Positions 52,277 through 59,243 of a stretch of 59,243 bases of DNA are shown here, one piece after another; the first letter of the stretch is position 1; every line of letters begins with the position of its first letter. Both the position numbers and the translations under genes were made by a program. The stretch comes from Candidatus Cybelea sp. (GTDB lineage Bacteria; Vulcanimicrobiota; Vulcanimicrobiia; Vulcanimicrobiales; Vulcanimicrobiaceae): contig DASXFZ010000045.1 of assembly GCA_036489315.1 (NCBI GenBank), positions 1 to 59,243 on the forward strand, read 5' to 3'. A model generated the notes under the pieces. It made no database searches and was not told the origin of the DNA. It saw only the letters and a program-made list of their open reading frames with translations.

Positions 52277-52417
52277 TCAGTGCGTAGGTGCGGGTCCGTG
52301 CTGCGCACGATACATCGGGACGTTCACGTGAATCGCGTACCACTGGGACCACGCGATCATCCCGCACATTAGGACAAACAAGAAGAGGAGGACGGGGAGG
52401 GCGCGGCGCGAACCCAC
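52277..52417 (-). CDS. Small membrane protein
   Basis: 46 residues from GTG 52417: VGSRRALPVLLFLFVLMCGM is followed by IAWSQWYAIHVNVP and a short polar tail. One clear membrane helix with positive residues before it, inside the cell. The stop is 23 bp upstream of the VPS10-like protein A start, which places it at the head of that operon. It lies 10 bp from the divergent lytic transglycosylase ATG. I do not recognise it. A longer TTG-started version runs into that gene and is less likely. Confidence 0.5.
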   Translation of the reverse strand: MGSRRALPVLLFLFVLMCGMIAWSQWYAIHVNVPMYRAQHGPAPTH

Positions 52418-52427
52418 GGGACGCAAT

Positions 52428-53072
52428 ATGCGCAGGACCGTTGTGAGCCTCCTGGCTACGGCTGCCTTTTTGATGGGGCCCATCTTTTCTCTGCCCGCCC
52501 AGGCAGCCAATCGAGCGGTGCCTGCCTCCGCGGTCGCTATCGCCGTCTATTCAAAAGTTTTGCGCCATATCAATCCGCAAATGCCGAGTTGGCAAAGCCG
52601 CAATTTGGCGCAGCGCGTGCTCGTGAATGCGGAGCGCTGGCGCCTCGACGCAAACATGCTGGTCGCAGTCGTCACCGTCGAGTCGCGCTGGCATACGCAC
52701 GCGATTTCCCGAGCGGGCGCGATCGGGCTTGGGCAACTGATGCCCGGCACCGCGGCGCTGCTCGGCGTCAACCCGCGCGATCCGGCGCAGAACCTCTCGG
52801 GGGCCGCGCGCTACCTGCGCGGCCTTGTGCAGCGCTTCGGCTCGAAGCACTACGATCTCGTCTTTGCGGCGTACAACGCCGGGCCCAAGGCCGTGACCGA
52901 ATACGGCGGGATTCCGCCGTTCGATGAAACGCAGAACTACGTCGTCCGCGTTCTCGCGACATGGGAAACGCTGGCCCGAACGGTCCATCTGCCGGACGAC
53001 GCGTATGCGGCATTGCCATTGCCGGCACACGGACTCGACATCGACTACTGGCTCGACGCCTCGACCCAGTAA
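52428..53072 (+). CDS. Lytic transglycosylase (SLT domain)
   Basis: 214 residues. Signal peptide (MRRTVVSLLATAAFLMGPIF ... LPAQA). SLT (goose-lysozyme-like) domain: MLVAVVTVESRWHTHAISRA (about 80-100), the catalytic Glu being in VESRW, then GAIGLGQLMPGTAALLGVNP, DPAQNLSGAARYLRGLVQRF and VFAAYNAGPKAVTEYGGIPP. It cleaves peptidoglycan glycan strands forming 1,6-anhydromuropeptides in the periplasm. The last 28 bases overlap the HAD phosphatase gene in antisense. Confidence 0.94.
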   Translation: MRRTVVSLLATAAFLMGPIFSLPAQAANRAVPASAVAIAVYSKVLRHINPQMPSWQSRNLAQRVLVNAERWRLDANMLVAVVTVESRWHTHAISRAGAIGLGQLMPGTAALLGVNPRDPAQNLSGAARYLRGLVQRFGSKHYDLVFAAYNAGPKAVTEYGGIPPFDETQNYVVRVLATWETLARTVHLPDDAYAALPLPAHGLDIDYWLDASTQ

Positions 53073-53538
53073 AGAATCCGCTCGACCGCCTTCGCCAATC
53101 CCCGCGGTCCCTCGACCCGCAGCGCGATCGCGCCTGCGCTGCGAGCCGCCTCCACGTCGCTCGCCCGGTCGCCCACGACGACGCAGCACGCCGGATCGAC
53201 GCCGAGCGCCCGCGCGGCATCAAGGATTAACTTCGGCTTGGGCTTGCGGCAGTCGCAGCCGTCCTCGGGTGCGTGTGGACAGACGAAAAAGCCGGCGAAC
53301 GGACCGAGCAGTTCGTTCACGCGGCGATTGACCGCGTCGACCGCCTCACTCGTGAGCAATCCGCGTCCCACGCCGCTCTGATTGCTGACAACGGCGAGGG
53401 GCAGCCCGGCAGCGCGCAGCCGGTCGAGCAGTGCCCGCGCTTCGGGTGCGGGCTCGACGCGTTCGGGATCGCCGTTAAAGGGGACGTCGACGACGATCGT
53501 CTCATCGCGATCGAAGAGAACCGCACAGGGTTTTACCA

Positions 53539-53539
<1 letters not shown>
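53045..53539 (-). CDS. GmhB-like HAD phosphatase (histidinol-phosphate/heptose-bisphosphate phosphatase family)
   Basis: 164 residues from GTG 53539, overlapping the thiC TAG by one base (TAGTG). HAD motif AVLFDRDETIVVDV (about 6-19), motif II VSNQSGVGRG and motif III CRKPKPKLI. The zinc site of GmhB/HisB-N phosphatases is present as CPHAPEDGCDCRKP. GmhB removes the 7-phosphate from heptose-1,7-bisphosphate for LPS. Here it follows thiC directly in a TPP-riboswitch operon, so a role in thiamine metabolism (a phosphate monoester of a precursor or TMP) is an alternative. The 3' end overlaps the lytic transglycosylase by 28 bp. Confidence 0.9.
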
Positions 53540-55295
<1,756 letters not shown>

Positions 55296-55433
55296 CTTAG
55301 TTTATCCGCTCGGCGTCAGCCTCATGCGCGGAGCGCGGATTTTGTGCGGCGGCTGGGCAGGGCGCGGCGAGCACTCGGCGGGCAGCACCCACGCCGAAAG
55401 GGATTGGCCTGCGGCGGGGAATGGAGCGCAACG

Positions 55434-58124
55434 ATGACGACGTTCGGCGTAGATCCCGATCCGCAGGAAACCCGTGAATGGCTCGAAGCGATGCGCGGCG
55501 TGCTCGCCGTCGAGGGGCAGGACCGCGCGCGGCAACTGATCGCGGCGGTCGTCGACGAAGCACAGCGTGGCGGCGCCCACGTATCGCTCGGCCTTACGAC
55601 CCCTTACGTGAATACGATCCCCGTCGACAAGCAGCCGGCGATGCCCGGCGATCGCGAGCTCGAGGCGCGTCTGCGGCACATCGTTCGCTGGAACGCGCTC
55701 GCCACGGTCGTGCGCGCGAACAAAGTCAGCTCCGAGCTCGGCGGCCACGTGGCGAGCTTCGCTTCGGCGGCGACGCTCTACGACGTCGGCTTCAACCACT
55801 TCTTCCGCGCGCCGAGCGAGGACGCCGGCGGCGACCTCGTTTTCTTTCAAGGGCACTCCTCACCAGGCGTGTACGCGCGAGCATTTCTCGAAGGGCGCAT
55901 CAGCGAAACGCAACTCGAACACTTCCGCCAAGAGGTAAGCGGAGAGGGCCTCTCTTCGTATCCGCACCCGTGGCTAATGCCGGACTTCTGGCAGTTCCCG
56001 ACGGTATCGATGGGCTTGGGCCCGATCATGTCGATCTACCAGGCGCGCTTCATGCGATATTTGCACGATCGCGGGCTGCGAGACGCCAGCGGCCGCAAGG
56101 TGTGGGCCTTCGTCGGCGACGGCGAGATGGACGAACCCGAATCGCTCGGGGCGATCTCGCTTGCCGGACGCGAGAAGCTCGACGACCTTATCTGGGTCGT
56201 CAACGCCAACCTGCAGCGGCTCGACGGTCCGGTCCGCGGTAACGGAAAGATCATTCAGGAGCTCGAGGGCGTTTTCAAGGGCGCCGGGTGGAACGTCATC
56301 AAGGTCATTTGGGGGAGCCGCTGGGATCAGCTTCTGCGCACCGACGCTAACGGCCGGCTCGTGCAGCTGATGACGGAATGCGTCGACGGCGACTATCAAA
56401 CGTTCAAATCACGCAATGGCAAGTACGTTCGGGACGAATTTTTCGGCCGTTATCCGGAGACCGCAGCGATGGTCGAGGGGTGGACCGACGACGAGATCTG
56501 GGCGCTGCAGCGCGGCGGCCACGATTCAATAAAGGTCTACGCCGCCTATAAGGCGGCCTGCGAACACCGCGGCGCGCCGACGGTCGTGCTGGCAAAGACG
56601 ATCAAAGGCTACGGGATGGGCGAGGCGGGCGAAGCGCAAAATATCGCGCACCAAGCCAAAAAGATGGAGATCGAAGCGATGCGCACCTTCCGCGACCGCT
56701 TCGACCTGCCGATTTCAGACGAAGCCATCGCCGGCGAGAAGGTTCCGTTCTACAAGCCCCCCGAGGACTCGGCGGAGATGCGCTACCTGCGCGAACGAAC
56801 TGCGGCGTTGGGAAGTGTACCGCAGCGTCGCCGCCGGTCGGTTTCACTAGCCGTGCCCGAGCTTTCGGCGTTCGACGCGCAGCTGCAGGGCACCGGCGAT
56901 CGCAGCATTTCGACGACGATGGCGTTCGTTCGCGTGCTCAATACGATCGCCCGCGATCGAGAAATCGGTCCGCGCGTCGTTCCGATCGTCGCCGACGAAT
57001 CGCGTACCTTCGGTATGGAAGGGATGTTCCGGCAGCTTGGAATCTACTCGTCGGTCGGCCAGCTCTACCACCCGCAAGACGCCGAGCAGCTCATGTGGTA
57101 CCGCGAAGACAAGCTCGGACAGATTTTGCAGGAAGGCATCAATGAAGCCGGAGCACTTTCGTCCTGGATTGCGGCCGGTACTTCGTACTCCAATCACAAC
57201 CTGCCGATGATTCCATTTTACATCTTCTATTCGATGTTCGGATTTCAACGCGTGGGCGATCTGACATGGGCCGCAGGCGATAGCCGCACGCGCGGATTTC
57301 TGCTCGGCGCAACTTCCGGCCGAACGACGCTCAACGGCGAGGGCCTGCAGCACGAAGACGGCAGCAGCCAAGTCGCAGCCTCGTTCGTACCAAACTGCCG
57401 CAGCTACGATCCCACCTATGCCTATGAAGTTGCGGTCATCATTCAAGATGGCCTCCGGCGCATGCTCGTCGAACAAGAAGACGTTTATTACTACATCACG
57501 CTGCTCAACGAAAATTACCAGCATCCGGCGATGCCGCCCGATGCGCGTGACGGCATTTTACGCGGGATGTACTTGCTGGCAGACGCCGGCAAGCCCGATC
57601 GGAAGGCGCCTCGCGTGCAGCTTTTCGGCTCGGGCGCGATTCTGCGCGAGGTACTTGCGGCATCGGAACTGCTCGCGGCCGATTGGAACGTCCGCAGCGA
57701 CGTTTGGGCCGTGACGAGCTTCAACGCGCTGCAGCGCGACGGCGTTGCCGCCCACCGCTGGAACATGCTGCATCCGCAGGAGAAGCCCCGGCTCTCCTTC
57801 GTCGAAGAGCGCCTGCGAGAGCGCGGCGGACCGGGAATTGCCGCGACCGACTACATCCGCACGTTCGCAGAACAGATTCATCCGTTCGTCGCTTCATCGG
57901 GGCCGGCCCAGCCGAGGCGCTACGTGGCGCTGGGTACCGACGGTTACGGGCGCAGCGATTTCCGGCGCCGGCTGCGCTCCTTCTTCGAAGTAGACCGGCA
58001 CTTCGTGACGATTGCTGCGCTGCGAGCGCTTGCCGACGAAGGGACACTCTCTCCGGCGACGATCGAGAAGGCCATCAAAAAATACGAGATCGACCCGAAT
58101 AAGCCTAATCCAATCGATGTGTAG
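55434..58124 (+). CDS. aceE: Pyruvate dehydrogenase E1 component, homodimeric type
   Basis: 896 residues from ATG 55434 (GGAG about eight bases upstream; the frame is open further upstream but that part overlaps the riboswitch region). The single-chain AceE type is clear: VPVDK-like N-terminus (TPYVNTIPVDKQPAMPGD), RWNALATVVRANK, GGHVASFASAATLYDVGFNH, and the ThDP motif GDGEMDEPESLGAISLAGRE ... NANLQRLDGPV. It decarboxylates pyruvate and acetylates the E2 lipoyl group. Next gene, 15 bp later, is E2, so this is the PDH operon. Divergent from thiC, which makes its cofactor's precursor. Confidence 0.97.
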   Translation: MTTFGVDPDPQETREWLEAMRGVLAVEGQDRARQLIAAVVDEAQRGGAHVSLGLTTPYVNTIPVDKQPAMPGDRELEARLRHIVRWNALATVVRANKVSSELGGHVASFASAATLYDVGFNHFFRAPSEDAGGDLVFFQGHSSPGVYARAFLEGRISETQLEHFRQEVSGEGLSSYPHPWLMPDFWQFPTVSMGLGPIMSIYQARFMRYLHDRGLRDASGRKVWAFVGDGEMDEPESLGAISLAGREKLDDLIWVVNANLQRLDGPVRGNGKIIQELEGVFKGAGWNVIKVIWGSRWDQLLRTDANGRLVQLMTECVDGDYQTFKSRNGKYVRDEFFGRYPETAAMVEGWTDDEIWALQRGGHDSIKVYAAYKAACEHRGAPTVVLAKTIKGYGMGEAGEAQNIAHQAKKMEIEAMRTFRDRFDLPISDEAIAGEKVPFYKPPEDSAEMRYLRERTAALGSVPQRRRRSVSLAVPELSAFDAQLQGTGDRSISTTMAFVRVLNTIARDREIGPRVVPIVADESRTFGMEGMFRQLGIYSSVGQLYHPQDAEQLMWYREDKLGQILQEGINEAGALSSWIAAGTSYSNHNLPMIPFYIFYSMFGFQRVGDLTWAAGDSRTRGFLLGATSGRTTLNGEGLQHEDGSSQVAASFVPNCRSYDPTYAYEVAVIIQDGLRRMLVEQEDVYYYITLLNENYQHPAMPPDARDGILRGMYLLADAGKPDRKAPRVQLFGSGAILREVLAASELLAADWNVRSDVWAVTSFNALQRDGVAAHRWNMLHPQEKPRLSFVEERLRERGGPGIAATDYIRTFAEQIHPFVASSGPAQPRRYVALGTDGYGRSDFRRRLRSFFEVDRHFVTIAALRALADEGTLSPATIEKAIKKYEIDPNKPNPIDV

Positions 58125-58139
58125 AAAGACGGCCTCTGC

Positions 58140-59243
58140 ATGAGCAGTACGATCGAAGTGCGCGTTCCGGATATTGGCGATTTCAAAGACGTGCCGGTTA
58201 TCGAGGTCCTGGTCAAACCGGGCGACCGCGTAAAGAAGAACGATTCGCTGATCACGCTCGAAAGCGAAAAGGCGTCGATGGAGGTGCCGGCCGAGGCCGA
58301 CGGCATCGTGCAAGACGTTAAAGTGAAGGTGGGCGACCGCGTCTCGGAAGGCGCACCCATCGCCCTTCTCAGCTCGGAAGAACGCGCCGCCGAACCGGCA
58401 ACAGTCGCCGAACCACCCAAAGCGAACGCTTCCGAGGGCGAACCAGCGGTTGAAGTGCGCGTCCCCGACATTGGCGATTTCAAAGACGTGCCGGTTATCG
58501 AGGTTCTGGTAAAGCCCGGCGATCGCGTCAAGAAGAACGACTCGCTGATCACCCTTGAGAGCGAGAAAGCATCGATGGAAGTGCCCGCCGAGACCGACGG
58601 CATCGTAACCGACGTCAAGGTAAAAGTTGGCGACCGTGTCTCCGAGGGAATGCCGATTCTGACGATCGCCGCGCAAGAGCGCACCTCCGCGACACCTGCG
58701 GCGGCGGCGCCCGCAGCACAACCGGCGCCGGCAGCAACGCCGTCAGCCGCACCGGCGCCGCACGCCGCCGCGCCTGCGGAGCCAAGCGGCAACGGTATGG
58801 TGCACGCCGGGCCGTCGATTCGCCGGTTTGCTCGCGAGCTCGGCGTGAATCTGCGCAATCTTCGCGGGAGCGGCCCGCACGGACGGATTACCCGGGAAGA
58901 CGTTCAAGGATTTGTCAAAGCCGCGCTCGAGAAAGGCAGCGCGCAGCCGTCGGCGTTCGCGGGCCTGCCGCCCTGGCCCAAGCTCGATTTCGTTCAATAC
59001 GGCGAGATCGAACGAAAGCCGCTCTCGCGTATCAAGAAGCTCTCGGGCCCGAACCTGCATCGCAACTGGGTTGGGATTCCGCATATCACCAACTACGACG
59101 AAGCCGACGTCACTTCGATCGAGGCGCTGCGCAACGAAGTCAACGCCGAGCAGACGAAATCGGGCGGTCCGAAACTGACGATGCTCGCGTTTCTGATCAA
59201 AGCGTCAGTCGCAGGGCTGCAGCGCTTCCCGGAGTTCAACGCT
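58140..59243 (+). CDS. aceF: Dihydrolipoamide acetyltransferase E2 (3' end outside window)
   Basis: The ATG at 58140 follows E1 by 15 bp; 368 codons are visible and the frame is open to the window edge. Two lipoyl domains are nearly identical: each begins EVRVPDIGDFKDVP and has the lipoylated Lys in LESEKASMEVP (first copy about residues 6-80, second 105-179). An Ala/Pro-rich linker follows, then the peripheral subunit-binding domain (GPSIRRFARELGVNLRNLRG, SGPHGRITREDV), and the start of the catalytic domain (LSGPNLHRNWVGIPHITNYD). The C-terminal active-site His region is beyond the window. E2 transfers the acetyl group to CoA. Confidence 0.97.
   Translation, partial: MSSTIEVRVPDIGDFKDVPVIEVLVKPGDRVKKNDSLITLESEKASMEVPAEADGIVQDVKVKVGDRVSEGAPIALLSSEERAAEPATVAEPPKANASEGEPAVEVRVPDIGDFKDVPVIEVLVKPGDRVKKNDSLITLESEKASMEVPAETDGIVTDVKVKVGDRVSEGMPILTIAAQERTSATPAAAAPAAQPAPAATPSAAPAPHAAAPAEPSGNGMVHAGPSIRRFARELGVNLRNLRGSGPHGRITREDVQGFVKAALEKGSAQPSAFAGLPPWPKLDFVQYGEIERKPLSRIKKLSGPNLHRNWVGIPHITNYDEADVTSIEALRNEVNAEQTKSGGPKLTMLAFLIKASVAGLQRFPEFNA
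58155..58659 (+). repeat. Internal duplication encoding two lipoyl domains of E2
   Basis: The segments starting at 58155 and 58452 are 297 bases apart and encode the same domain; over about 68 residues I count only three or four amino acid differences, while third codon positions differ at many sites. That pattern indicates an older duplication kept uniform by selection or occasional gene conversion. Confidence 0.9.

Overview
This is a GC-rich bacterial chromosomal window (by eye a little over 60% G+C) that is almost entirely coding. I see no rRNA, tRNA, CRISPR array, transposase, integrase or phage gene. Signal peptides, several lipobox lipoproteins, LolA-like and CsgG-like secreted proteins, a lytic transglycosylase and a GmhB-like phosphatase suggest an envelope with an outer membrane. 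Tandem VPS10/BNR-repeat giants, NHL-type lipoproteins, a prodomain-less sedolisin lipoprotein, frequent GTG/TTG starts and at least two apparently leaderless genes suggest a poorly sampled soil lineage such as Eremiobacterota (WPS-2) or a relative. That placement is an inference; nothing here proves taxonomy.

Layout. 1-2.9 kb: end of a fatty acid desaturase, a hypothetical gene, then an SDR gene divergent from its probable TetR regulator with two copies of a 17-bp operator. 2.9-5.8 kb: katG divergent from a Fur/PerR-type regulator. 6-8.3 kb: MscS channel and HAD phosphatase. 8.3-11.6 kb: a minus-strand run of an ATP-grasp enzyme and three secreted or beta-propeller proteins. 11.7-15.1 kb: Lrp/AsnC regulator, secreted protein, LOG-type protein overlapping a beta-CASP metallo-hydrolase, and an HPF-like ribosome factor. 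15.2-20.4 kb: MFS transporter, lipoprotein phosphoesterase and a PAS-GAF-GAF-PP2C-HATPase signalling protein. 20.4-24.3 kb: a three-module nuclease/exonuclease/helicase convergent with a DEDDh exonuclease. 24.4-30.5 kb: envelope and membrane proteins with a GT39 glycosyltransferase. 30.5-36.6 kb: SRAP protein, CsgG-like protein, M48-RDD membrane protein, S53 peptidase, PEP-mutase-family enzyme and a decayed DUF885 gene. 36.6-42.3 kb: HxlR regulator divergent from a VOC-VOC-HyuA-HyuB operon. 42.2-46 kb: GT2 glycosyltransferase, sugar MFS transporter, serine hydrolase. 46-52.4 kb: two tandem VPS10/BNR paralogues with a small membrane ORF in front. 52.4-59.2 kb: lytic transglycosylase, thiC with a TPP riboswitch and a coupled HAD phosphatase, and divergently the pyruvate dehydrogenase E1 and E2 genes, with E2 cut by the window edge.

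How the parts relate. Four regulator/target pairs can be read from the DNA: TetR-SDR, PerR-like-KatG, HxlR-VOC/Hyu and TPP riboswitch-thiC. Most of the rest is housekeeping or envelope function. The most unusual points are the systematic overlap of convergent genes (up to 220 bp), including two pairs whose stop codons are nested in TTAG; an M48 protein with RELGH in place of HExxH fused to an RDD domain; a SRAP protein lacking the usual loop before its active-site Asn; a TPP-riboswitch operon carrying a GmhB-like phosphatase; and the nuclease-helicase locus, which is the best candidate for a less-described nucleic-acid processing or defence module.
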